Shown: piece after piece, positions 49,465 to 60,829 of the stretch
Layout of the letters: each line of letters starts with the position of its first letter
Position numbering within the stretch: the stretch's first letter is position 1
Origin: Moringa oleifera
Lineage: Eukaryota; Streptophyta; Magnoliopsida; Brassicales; Moringaceae
DNA: 64,000 nucleotides
NCBI GenBank assembly: GCA_021397835.1
Contig: JAJFZO010000537.1
Span: 744,001 to 808,000 of the forward strand
Direction of reading: 5' to 3'
The notes under the pieces: generated by a model
What the model was told of the DNA's origin: nothing
Seen by the model: only the letters and a program-made list of their open reading frames with translations
Database searches by the model: none
Position numbers and translations under genes: made by a program

Positions 49465-51368
49465 ATGGGAAAAGTCGAAGAAACGAAGTACAATGGGTAA
49501 AGAAGATGTTGTTACACAGTGCTGAAAAAAGAGGTCGATTTTCTTTGATTTACCATATTGGAAGTCCATGCATGTCAGACATATTCTAGATGTCATGCAC
49601 ATTGAAAAAAATATTTGTGATAGTATTCTTGGGACATTGCTTGATATTCCAGGAAAATCTAAAGATGGATTAGCAGTAAGAATGGATTTGAAAGACATGG
49701 GGTTAAGGTCTGAGTTGGAACCACAAGTTCGCGGTAATCGTACATTTCTACCACCTGCATGCTACACTTTATCTAGAGAAGAAAAAAAATATTTTGTAAA
49801 GTTTTCAGTGAGATTAAGGTACCGGACGGGTATTCTTCGAACATCAGAAATCTAGTATCCATGGACGACTTAAAACTATATGGGTTGAAGTCGCATGATT
49901 GTCACATCCTAATGCAACAACTTTTACCTATTGCTTTTCAAGATGTGCTACCCAAACATGTTAGATATGCTCTTATCAGACTTTGCATGTTCTTCAATTT
50001 GTTATGCCAAAAGGTGGTGGACGTGTCAAAGTTAGATGGAATTCAAAACGAACTTGTCACAACACTTTGTTTGCTTGAGAAGTACTTTCCTCCCAGCTTT
50101 TTTGATATTATGGTCCACCTCATAGTTCATCTTATCAGAGAAGTAAAATTATGTGGTCCCGTGTATTTACGATGGATGTACCCATTTGAAAGATACATGA
50201 AAGTGTTAAAGGGTTATGTTCGAAATCATAATAGACCTGAGGGTAGTATTGCTGAGTCGTACATTATAGAAGAGGCATTAGAATTCTGCGTTGACTATTT
50301 ATCTGATATGAATATTATTGGAATTCCCCCACGAAAGAATGTACTTGGTCATTCCACTCGGAATGGAAAAGCTCTAACTAGTGGAAATGTTAAGAAAGCT
50401 GATCATGTCCTCCTTCATTAAGCACACTTGTACGTTTTGATGAATACGAGTGAAGTTCAACCATATATAAGGTAATTAAATTTTATGACTCATATTTTAT
50501 TATTATATGGAATAATATTTGAAATATTGTATGATGATTTATTCTTAACATGCAGTGAGCACTTAAATCAGTTAAGGGTCGACAATTCTATCAAGTCAAA
50601 ACGACTCAAATGGTTACATGATGAACAAAATCGATCCTTAAGTAATTGGTTACGCACACGGGTAAGAATACTTATTGTTTTCTAGACATTAAATTTATTT
50701 TTAATATGGATCATCTAATATATGTTATGATACAGATTGAGAATGAACTTTTGTCATCCAATCATAATGTCTCATCAACACTACGATGGCTTGCCCATGG
50801 TCCTCGATCCATAATAATCAAGTATCCTGGATATATCATCAACGGTTATCGCTTTTATACAAAACAACGAGATAACTCAAGGATCCATCAAAATAGTGGT
50901 GTCACTCTAGTTGCCAACACCATGCAAATCTCCAGTGCTAAGGATAAAAATCTAATATATGGTGATTTATCATTTTATGGAGTTATACAAGAAATATGGG
51001 AACTAGATTATACAACTTTCAGAGTTCCAGCTTTCAAATGTGATTGGATTGAGAATAGTAGCGGTGTTAAAGTTGATGATCTAGGAGTTGTGCTAGTTGA
51101 TCTTAATCAGATTGGACATAGGAATGATCAGTTTATATTGGCTTCACAAGCAAGACAAGTATTTTACATTGAAGATCCAATTGATGCCAAATGGTCTGTA
51201 GTGCTGTCAACACCTCCATAAGACTATGATGAAGATGATGATTTATGCGATATTAGTATGGAGCACATGTCTTCTTGTAATAATTTGCCATCTGCTGATT
51301 TATTTGACCAAATGGATGAGCATCATATTGTGTATGCTCGAGACAATGATGAAGGATTGTGGGTTTGA
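49465..51368 (+). pseudogene. TNPD (tnp2) transposase, N-terminally truncated
   Basis: Only the C-terminal half of a CACTA transposase is present. It starts near F-D-L-P-Y-W and continues through H-I-L-D-V-M-H-I-E-K-N-I-C (about 49568-49620) and the P-P-A-C-Y-T-L region (about 49750). A frameshift near 49795 is followed by the conserved domain starting at 49861 (L-K-S-H-D-C-H, F-P-P-S-F-F-D-I-M-V-H, R-W-M-Y-P-F-E-R-Y-M, about 49885-50210) and a stop at 50421. The C-terminal domain (about 50735-51200, ending F-Y-I-E-D-P) lies after an intron-like gap, and the last stop is at 51368. The upstream catalytic half is missing and replaced by GC-rich and captured DNA. TNPD normally cuts the element ends. 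Confidence 0.9.
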
Positions 51369-51514
51369 GTATTTTTTAAGGTAATAATCAATTGCCTCAT
51401 GTATCAAAGTTATTGTGTTTTTTATAATTTTATTTTATTTTTTTAATTTTATCATGTTATATCATATTTTGCATATATAATGCTAACCATATTTTGTTAT
51501 TATTCATAGATTTG

Positions 51515-54500
51515 ATGGATCCTTCTGAACACTCAAGTGAAGGCTCTCAAGGGCCCAAAAAACGAGGTATCATCAATATGCCTAAGATAATTAAAAGTCG
51601 TGCTTCCGGAGTTAAGCTCACGATCGAGGTAAATGATAAAGGTCAACCAATTGGGAGGAATGGCGTCCAATTCAATAGCTATATTGGGGTGGCGGTACGT
51701 AATATGGTGCCTATAAATATCGTGAATTGGCACTCAGTAAGCATTGAGATGAAAAATAAGATTTGGGAGACAATATTGGTAAGTTAAATGAAACACAATG
51801 TGGTATTGCTTTTCAATTAGTTTACTGCTAATTAATTTGATTTGCACCAATTCACTTTTTTTATAATATGTTATAGGAGACGTATGATATTGATGCGAGT
51901 ATGAAAAGATACATACTTCAGTATGCTGCAAACAAATGGAGGAACTTCAAGACCAATCTTACATCAAAGCACATATTCCCTCACATTGATGACTTGAAAT
52001 TTTTATCATTTCCACCTGAAGAATATAGTAGTGTTATTGATGTTGGGGTATGGCAAGAATTTGTGAACTCTCGTATAACATAAGAGTTTCAGGTATGTAT
52101 TTATAATTAATAAAGTTTTTGTTTATATAATTTTTTCCAAATGTTGATATGTATTGATCTTACAAGAAAAGAGACAAATAGCAAAAGAGAAAAGAAAGAA
52201 GAATGTGTACGATCATCGTCTATCTAGAAAGGGATTTGCAGGGCTGGAAAGTGAACTTGTAAGTTTTTCTCTTCCATTTATTATGTTTATAATTGATAAT
52301 ATATTCATTTGGTAATACATTCTAAAATCTAACATGTTCACTCTTTATGTTAAAAAAAGAAACAAGCATTGGGCAGTGATGCTCAAATTGATCGTGCCTT
52401 ATTGTGGAAGGCTTCACGACAGAATGAAAAGGGAGAATATGTGAATGATGCAAGCCGACTGTGTGGAGAAAGAATTATAAGTATAGTTCAACTTTTTTCT
52501 AGCATTTATAGTAATAAATTTGATTTTTATTGATTAATTTTATTATAACATTGTAGGATGAGTTGATGACACAGAGCACACAAGGTAAATTTACAAACTT
52601 CGGTCCAGAAGATGTACTGACGAAAGCTCTTGGTACACCTGAGCACCCCGGACAAATTAGAGGTCAAGGATCTGGGGTAACTATCACATCTTATTTTGGG
52701 AAGCCCAAAAAGTTGAATGTCCCTCAAGGTATGCAATTAGATCAACAGCAATTGGCAGAGATGATAAGGTGGTTTACATAGCATAAAGAGGTTTTGACAA
52801 ACATTGTTGCGAATAAAAATGATAATGTCCAACAAGAAAAATCTACAATGCAATTTCATTCAAGTAAAGCTAGCAATAATATAACTGGGTTATTGGAGGA
52901 AGAAGAATATCCAATACCTCAGTCACCTATGCCAGTCACACCATCAGCACCTACAGTGGCACCACACGACAACAAAGTATGTTACATGTTATTCATAGTA
53001 GATGTGATATTAATAATATTACGAACGTAACTTATGTTTTTTTGGATCATTACAGTGTAAGCCATGCCATATGTTCATCCAGTCATCAGACTACATAGTG
53101 GCAAGTGGGGTTATCTTTATGGATCATACTGCTAATCAGTTCATCCACGGGTGTTCATTATTTTCTGGTGATGTTCTAGTGACAGTGGATGTAGCTATTC
53201 ATGGTGATGCACCGTTGCCTCGTCCTAACCAAGAACGTGGACTGACAAATATTTTTTTTGCACTTGGTTCAGTTGTTGCTTGGCCTCGAGATTGGGTCAT
53301 TGTTGGTACACATGAGGTAGTGTTTTTGGTAATATATTTTATAAAGTCAACCTATTAATGTCAACTAAGTTTGCAAAATTTTTCAGCTATCGACTATAAA
53401 GCAACAAGGTAAGTTGCCAGTTAAGAAAGCACTAACATTGACAAAACCACAATCATCACAACAAGTATCTTCCGTTGGGCTACCACAAGGATTACAGAAG
53501 ATGTATAATTATGTGAATAAGGTGATGGCACCTGATGAAGCACTACACATACCTTTTACTGAAGTTTTTGCTTATGATGGACATGTATTTGTGGCTCGAG
53601 AAGATATCATGCAATTTTGTCACATGGAAGAGCTAAGTGTCACCATTATTCAGGCTTACATTGTGTACGTATGTCTTTTGAATTTTTATTTGGTTATTAT
53701 TATTTGGCTACATCATATTTATATTTTTCTTACTCTTTGTTATTTTAGTAAACTTTATACAGATTTAGCTGCACTTGGCTTGAGAAAGTATTTTGTATTT
53801 GCTGATCCGTCAACATTGTCATATGGAATGTCTATAAGTATAGACACTCAAGCTCATCACTTAGCCAATAGAATGATGGATCCATGTGACGAAGGAGTAG
53901 TGATATTTCCTTATAACTTGAGGTAAGTTATAATACTAATTAAAATTATTAATAGATTTGTTTAACATATTTTTTACATTTATTTTTCATAATGTAGGCA
54001 GCACTGGTTGTTGGTGGTTGTCGAGCCTCGTAATTTTGTGTATAGTATTTTTGATCCTTTAAACCATGGTTCTCGTCAAGAACTAGATCAACTTATGTCC
54101 ACGTAAGTAAAAATATTTTCATTTATGTTAGTATATATTTTTTCTTACTCTTAATAATATTGATTAATTTCTATTAGTAGTTCTTTTAAATTGTTTCAAG
54201 TTTTCAAAGAATCAAGCAATAGGCGCATTCCTAGGAGTATTCCTACTAAGGTATGTATATTTAAACCTATATGTGATGTTAGTTTTATTTATTTTGCAAA
54301 ATGTAATAATGATAAATTTTTAATGTCATGTCCACATCAACCTTCAAATACTGAGTGTGGATATTATATTATGAAATTTTTAAGGGACATCATTGATAGA
54401 CGTGAAAAAAATATCCCATATGCAAAAATGGTAAGTTTTTAATCATTTGCTTATGTAAATACTTAAGTAATTAATTGATGTGTTTATTAAAAATTTTAAT

Positions 54501-54622
54501 TGGACTAACCTTTTTTTTTTTAAATATAGTTAATGGATATAGATACTTACACCCAATCGGATATTGATGAAGTTAGAAAGGAGGTTGGACAATTTCTTTG
54601 GAATGCCATATTAGAAAGTTGA
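51515..54622 (+). pseudogene. TNPA-like gene with C-terminal Ulp1 (C48) protease domain
   Basis: A multi-exon gene downstream of TNPD on the same strand. Exon 51515-51778 joins 51877-52098 in frame (I-L-E-T-Y-D), encoding a plant transposase-24-like domain, but contains an in-frame TAA at 52081-52083. Further exons lie at about 52170-52258, 52359-52480, 52560-52780 and 52794-52975, then a conserved C-terminal domain (53057-53320) and 53406-53670. The last part is a Ulp1-type cysteine protease. His lies in Q-H-W-L-L (about 54000), Asp in F-D-P-L-N (about 54050), and Cys in C-P-H-Q-P-S-N-T-E-C-G (about 54328-54360). The final exon ends in TGA at 54622. Ulp1 enzymes cleave SUMO. The in-frame stops (52081, 52779) make function doubtful, although the protease part is well preserved. 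Confidence 0.82.
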
Positions 54623-54984
54623 ATCTTGAAGATTTTTGTACACATGACCATTATTGAATTTATATAGTTGAATTTTTAGGATTGTGTAATATTTTAACTT
54701 ATGTATTGTACATATAGAGTTCAATTATAACATCAAACATAGTGATCTTTTGTTTTGTTTGTCTCTTATTACTTTTTTGGATTAGATTATTTTGAGTGTT
54801 TTCAGATATGAAAGAAGTAATGACAATCTCTGTTAGAATGGTATTGAAGTGTATAACATAAAAATTTTGGTTGCATATATATTGTGAAGAATTGTATTGA
54901 TGTATATTGATGATGTGAAAACAGGTTTTGGATAATTTGAATTTTATTTATTTTGAAATAAATACAAAAAATACCTTTAATGGG

Positions 54985-55320
54985 TATCCCTTTTTAACGA
55001 CAGTTTCAACAGCACTGTCGTTAAAGGGTATCGCCTTTAACGATAGTTCTATTGGAACTGTCATTGAAGGGTACCCCACTTTAACGACAGTTCTGTTGGA
55101 ACTGTTGTTGAAGGGTACCCCCCCTTTAACGACAGTTCTGTTGGAACTGTCGTTAACTGTCGTTAAAGGGTTCACCCCTTTGATGACAGTTTCAATAGAA
55201 CTGTCATTAAAAGGTAATGCTTTCAATGACAGTTCCATAATTGTCATTAAAACTTCTTCCTTTTGATGACATGAACAAAGATGATAATTTTACAACTATC
55301 ATTAAAAACCATTTTTAACT
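54985..55320. repeat. 3' subterminal hairpin repeats of CACTA-1
   Basis: About seven inverted-repeat units such as TTTAACGACAGTT-spacer-AACTGTCGTTAAA are separated by GGGTACCCC-like linkers. They lie near 54995-55028, 55030-55068, 55080-55115, 55125-55170, 55178-55212, 55220-55255 and 55280-55320. The unit structure matches the 5' arrays, but the core is GACAGTT rather than GTCAGTT. Confidence 0.9.
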
Positions 55321-55348
55321 GTCATTAAAGTTTTTATTTGTAGTAGTG

Positions 55349-55630
55349 TTTTAATGATAGTTCATTAAAAATTATCGTTAAAAAAAAATTTTAATAATAT
55401 ATCACTAAAAACTGTCAAAAAATAAGGAGTCTTTAACGATAGTTCATTAAAAAAAATGGTCTTAACAACAGTTTTTATGGAACTATCATTAAAGACCCTT
55501 CTTTAATGATAGTTTTTAATAAATTATTAATAAAAACTCTCTTTAATGATAGTTTTTATAAAAGTTTTATTAAAGCTCTATTTAACGATAATTTTTAATA
55601 AAATACCTTTAAAACTATTTTTATTTTTTT
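55349..55630. repeat. Subterminal hairpin repeats of CACTA-2
   Basis: Decayed versions of the same hairpin unit continue outside the right end of CACTA-1: TTTAATGATAGTT and AACTATCATTAAA around 55350-55380, 55432-55492, 55500-55525, 55540-55575 and 55588-55615. They are the remaining subterminal repeats of the older element into which CACTA-1 jumped. Confidence 0.8.
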
Positions 55631-55963
55631 AATAATTTCAAATTAAATACAATTTTTATATATGCAAACTATCGAAAACCTGTATATATATAATTTAATA
55701 CATGTTTACAATTCTCATATTCTTTTACACATCTACACATCCCTTCCACACATACCACATCTCTTTGTCTTCTACACATCAATCACATCATTTCGTTTTC
55801 TACACATCAACACAATTCTTCTTAATATCTCCACAAAATTTTTTTCATAAAAATTATAATGCAATATGTAATTAGGCACTTCAATAAACCTTATTCAACA
55901 CATGTAACTACACAATTTTTAAATACGCCAACACTTATTTTTTTTAATACATTTTAATAAAAC
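55631..55963. other. CACTA-2 3' non-coding part left of the hAT insertion
   Basis: AT-rich sequence with CACATC-type short repeats (about 55725-55815) and no coding potential. It continues at 58933 on the other side of the hAT element. Confidence 0.6.
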
Positions 55964-58932
55964 TAGGGGTATTCATGATGCAATCTAGTCGGTTTATACT
56001 TCTTTTAGTAAACTAAACCATTAATGCGGCTTGGTGATTACCTCTAATTATGCGGTTTGATCTAAATAATATAAATTAAATCAAATCGCGCTACAAAATA
56101 TGGTGCGATTTGGTTTATCAATATACTTTGAAAAGTAAATATTATTTATTAAGTAATATTGACTTAATATAAATTAAAAAATTCAAACATTAATTGAGTC
56201 AATTTCAAAGCTCAAAGTCTATCAAAACTTATACAAATAAATTAAAACACTAACTTAAAGATTTAAAATTAAAACTTGTATAGACCAATCAAAATACTAA
56301 CTTAAAAGTTTAAAGTTTGTCAAAGTCTAAAACAAATTCTACAAATAAAATCATATGTTCATAACATGAAACTAATAGAAAAGTATCTGCAAAGTTTAGA
56401 AAAAAAAATGAAGTTAGCAAATTATAATGCTAGAGTTAATGCAAACAAGACCATAAAGATGTTTGATGAGTAAATAAAAGTACAAAACTTACCACTTTCA
56501 ACTAATTTATAAGTAGTATGTTTTTCCAATACTAAAGGTATGTCTAATGGTAAAGATGTAGTTCTTAACCAATTTTTACAACAAATCAATGCTTCTACCA
56601 TAAATGGGCTCAATGAACTCCAAAAGCAATCAAGTATCCTACCTCCAATACTAAAAGTTAATTCAGAAGCCACTATTGAAAATTAGATAGCAAGAACATC
56701 TTTAATAATCTCTAATAAGATACTATACTTTGATGAAGTAACCTTCCACCATGCCAATATGTTAAAAGTCTTATTTCTTTTATCTTCGTTAGGCTCAACT
56801 AGATACTTATCAAACTCATTTTTTATTTCAAAAGCATCATTTTGAGCACACTTTTTCTCAAAATTGGATTCAAACATGTTAACAGAATCATCATCATCTA
56901 AATCCAGCACTAAAAACTTTTTCTTGAGAAATTATTCCTCTTTGTTTATCTTCTATTGATTGTCCTTTCGAGTTATTTTTTTGCATAAAAATATACTAAC
57001 TTCTCTAGAGTACTTTAAATAGAATCCATTATGATTTTAACTTCATCTTTATAATAGAGTTTGCGCAAACAAAATGTCACATGTTTCAGCTTGTACCTAA
57101 ACTCAAGCACAATCACCATATAAAAAAGCATATTCTATTTTTCAATTTTGCCCCAATACTTATTAAATTTTATCTTCATGCTAAAAGCCATATCTTTCAA
57201 CATTAATTTATTGATCGCATGAAGTGCATTTGATTAGTCTCCCATGCACATTATCATTTTCATGAAAATATTATTTGCAGTAACATACAAAGAAGCACTA
57301 AAAGCACTAAACTTGATGGTAGCATTTTTAAAAGTCTTAAAAAACTTACAGACTATCTCATAATCCTCCTAATCTTTAAAATTCGATGGCCTATTAGGTT
57401 TTTTCCCATTTTTATCCTCTTCAAAAAAAATATGTTGCAAGTAGAAACCTTCCTCTTCTTTCGACAATTTGAAAGCATCAACAAGTCTCAATATATGCTC
57501 TAAAATGGAGTTTCATCTTGCTGTCAAATCTAAGCATATAAGAGCTTTTTCTTTTTTACAAGTATTCTTCACTTAACCGTTGAATCTTGCCAATCTTGAA
57601 GGAAAAAATCTAACATATCTAACTGCATTACATATAACTGTAATAAAGTAGTCTAATTCTTTTATACTATCACCTACTACCAAGTTTCGAATATGAGCCG
57701 AGCACCTCACATGTAAGAATTCTTCATTATAAATAGCACTCTTCCAAATCTGTAATCTTTTCTTCACGTGTGATAGCCCCACAGTTAGAAGTAGCATCAT
57801 CAACTATGATTGTGAAAACATTTTCAATATCCCATTGTTTCAAACATGCCTTAATTACTTTACTAATTGTTTTTCCCTTACGATTTGGAATTTAACAAAG
57901 GTTTAGGATTCTTTTTTGCAATTTCCATTCAAAATCTATAAAATGAGTTATAAGCACCATATAATTGACATTTTAAATGGAAGTCATCTCATTTCTCGTA
58001 AAATGATCTTATACTTCATGATGTTATTTATACTTTTTTTTCACATCTTCAACTTTAGACTTAGAAGGCAATGTAGGTTTAGAACTACTAATTGAATCAA
58101 AAGTATTGGGATTTCTGCTACTATCTTCTTTCATATATCAATTACAATATGGGAAACATATTTAAATGCTTACACACTTTATTCATTAATGTAAGAAAGG
58201 ACATATATCAGCTTGTTATTTAATTAAGACATAAAGAAAAGTGACCCAAAATAAAAACTAAATATTCTCAGTATTTTACATAAATGCATTAAAATCCTTA
58301 ATCATACTCAAACCCTTTAAAAGATTAGAGAATAAATTTCAATAGGTTCCTTAAAATTCTTAGTATTTTTCACAAATGTTGAATAACCCATTTAATTAAG
58401 GTATAATCATATATATTATCGAGAAAAAGTGAATAAAATAATAAAGTTGAATAAAGTAAAGAACTAATGTACCAATCTACAAACTAATTCATCCCAAATC
58501 AACACTAATGAAAGAGATACATATACCTTAACAAAAAAAGCCATCTTGAGGTTGATTAGACTTAATTTCTTACGAATGAAAAGCAACCCAATGAATTACA
58601 AAGAAGAGTAGAAAGAGACAATGATGATATGACCATGTTTAAGGTTTGTAACTTTTGTTGCATAAAAAATTACAGTTTTTTTAGAAAGAGACTTCAAATA
58701 AAAACTACTTAGGCTTGGGTTTTCAAAAAGTGATTGAGAATTAAAAAAATTAAATTCTTATTAAATATGGTATTGTTTGGTTTTAAACCAAACTGTTTAT
58801 ATTTTATAAGAAAACAAACCGCATTAATGCGGTTTATATGCTTTCAAACTGTTTGAAACCATTAATTTAGAAAACCGCATGGTTTTGGTTTGATTAGTTT
58901 TCATGGTTTATCAGTTTTTTTGAATACCCCTA
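55964..58932 (-). mobile_element. hAT element with 8-bp target duplication
   Basis: Ends TAGGGGTATTCA (left) and TGAATACCCCTA (right) are perfect 12-bp inverted repeats. The flanking octamers aataaaac and aataaaaa agree at seven of eight positions, the duplication size typical of hAT. Subterminal GCGGTTT/AAACCGC-type motifs occur inside both ends (about 56025-56110 and 58815-58880). The element is 2969 bp, carries a decayed transposase on the minus strand, and interrupts CACTA-2. Confidence 0.93.
56490..58132 (-). pseudogene. hAT transposase remnant
   Basis: On the minus strand, from 58132 downward, a Ser/Lys-rich start is followed by transposase motifs: H-F-I-D-F-E-W-K-L-Q-K-R (about 57930), V-D-D-A-T-S-N-C (about 57800), H-V-R-C-S-A-H-I-x-N-L-V-V (about 57690), and A-V-R-Y-V-R near 57615. 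It ends in the hATC dimerisation domain (W-W-K-V-T-S-S-K-Y near 56750; F-S-I-G-G-R-I-L-D about 56640; S-L-S-P-F-M-V-E-A-L about 56610). The usual A-S-E motif before F-S is retained (S-E-L-T-F-S). Stops and shifts occur between the blocks. Confidence 0.87.
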
Positions 58933-59224
58933 AATAAAAAAATTGCACTTTCTTTCTTCCTTCAACATAATTGCACCAACGCATAAATAATTACTTTCAC
59001 AAAAAATATAATTTATATGCAAACTATCATTACTTTTTTTTGTGTATAAAAACATTTCAACATAATCTAATCTAAAATTTATAAAACATGGCATCCAATA
59101 TAAGGAGAAAAAAAAACTTAATTTTATTATTTAACTTTTTATGTATAATACATAAGTTTAAATACATATTATTATAGTTGATTCTAAAAGTTCAACTATT
59201 TAACTTTAACTATGTCTGCGCCAA
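58933..59224. other. CACTA-2 3' non-coding part right of the hAT insertion
   Basis: AT-rich sequence between the hAT right end and the last recognisable codons of the CACTA-2 protease gene. Nothing else is seen. Confidence 0.55.
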
Positions 59225-60720
59225 TAAAATTTGAGCACAAGTCTTGCATATTTACTTGAAGGTTCAACTATCTAAGATGGCGCTCTATAGATAATGTCCA
59301 ACCTCTTTTCTATGTCCTCTAACTATATTTATCAAAAAGAAAAAAGTTAGTACAATTAAAATTTATAATAAGTACATCAATCACATAAATAATTATATAA
59401 GCAATTACTTAAAAAACTTATCATTTTCGCTCATAGGACATTATCATTAAATTTATCAATGATGTCCCTGATAAACTTCATCACAGAATATTCTCACTCA
59501 GTATTTGAAGGCTAATATGGACACTGTATTAAAAAATTTAATTATTATATTTTATAAAATAAATAAAACTAATATCACATATAAGTTTAAATATGCATAC
59601 CTTAACAAAAAAAAACTCCTAATAATGCGCTTACCACTTAATTCATTTATTACTTGAAACAATTTAAAAGAGCTTAGAGTAGAAAAAAAATTAATAATTT
59701 CAAAACTCCAAACAAAATGCATGCTAATATAAATAAAAATATTTTCACTCGTGTGGACATAAGTTAATCTAATTTTTGTTAAGAACCATAGTTCAAAAGA
59801 TTGAAAATATTGTTCGTTACGGCATGAGGCTCGACAATCACCAACATCCAGTGATACCTATATCAGTAAAAATAAATCTCAATAATATTGTGAATGAAAC
59901 TATTACTAATTCTTTTGTCACGTGGTTCAATCATTCTATTAATAAGATAGCGGATTTAGGTGTCTACACTTATAGACATCTCATCTGATAACATCGATGG
60001 ATTAGTAAACACATAATACTTACCCAAACCAAGAGTAACCAAATATGTACAAAGTTTACTAAAACTTTAAAATAAAAAAAATATATATATAAATATAATA
60101 TAGTCATATAATAATAAATTACTAAAATAAAAAAGACATACCAACACAATGTAAGCTTAAATGATGGTGAAACTTAGCTCCTCCATATGACAAAAATTAA
60201 ATGATATCTTCCCACGCCACAAATATTTAAGCCTCAGCAACAAAGACATTTGTATAAGGTATATGCATTGCTTTATCAATTGACTTGGCCTTACTCACAT
60301 AGTTATACATCTCTTACAATGTTGGTAATATCTCAATAAAAGACACTTAGTGTAATGATTATGGTTTTTTTAATATTGGTGTCCTCTAAACTTATAACTT
60401 TCCTTGTTTCCTTTTAGTCAATGGCTGAAAAAAAAAATAGCACCAATAGGTTGAAATTGTAATATAGATTTTACAAATACATTGCCTCATTTGCACTAAT
60501 AATAACCTAATCTCGCGGCCAAGCAACAACTAAATCGAGTGCAAAAAAAATAGTAATCAATCCACCATCGGGGTTCGAGTGAAGCAACTGTGCATCACCA
60601 TGAATAGTTATATTCACCATGATCCTAACATTACTAAAAGCTAATGGACGCCCATGGATTATCTTATTAATGGTAGGATTCATGAAAATAACTCTATTTG
60701 CCACTATATAGTCTGATGAT
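59225..60720 (-). pseudogene. CACTA-2 Ulp1-type gene remnant
   Basis: The minus strand parallels the end of the CACTA-1 protease gene. The conserved domain before the protease (60704-60507) retains F-F-A-L-D-L-V-V-A-W-P-R-D. A segment at about 59990-59780 matches M-S-I-S-V-D-T, then the catalytic-His motif Y-H-W-M-L-V-I-V-E-P and F-N-L-L-N. A part near 59500-59440 matches P-S-N-T-E with the catalytic cysteine position reading W. The protease is therefore dead. Directly upstream of the conserved domain the sequence jumps to the end of TNPD, so about 1.6 kb corresponding to CACTA-1 51400-53050 is deleted. Confidence 0.8.
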
Positions 60721-60829
60721 TAGATGAATATCTCACATTGCTCACACCATAAAGCTAATCATTAAAGACATGTGGCAGTCGAACACCACTTAAAAATATA
60801 CTCAAACTTAAAATCCTTTACCATTTTCC

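Larger units (their letters stand above)
47156..55348 (+). mobile_element. Younger CACTA (En/Spm-type) element (CACTA-1)
   Basis: Left terminus CACTACTACAAA and right terminus TTTGTAGTAGTG form a perfect 12-bp inverted repeat. Both are flanked by TTT, the 3-bp duplication made by CACTA transposases. The element is 8193 bp. It contains subterminal hairpin repeats at both ends, a GC-rich block and tandem repeat, a captured host-gene fragment, a TNPD gene missing its N-terminal half, and a TNPA-like gene ending in a Ulp1-type protease. It has inserted into the subterminal repeats of CACTA-2, 80 bp from that element's end. With TNPD truncated it would depend on another element for movement. Confidence 0.93.

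Noticed and set aside
54928..55266. Complementary open frames of 112 and 99 codons over the 3' hairpin array
   Set aside because: The repetitive translations (T-T-V-L-L-E-L type) arise from the palindromic repeat units, not from a protein gene.
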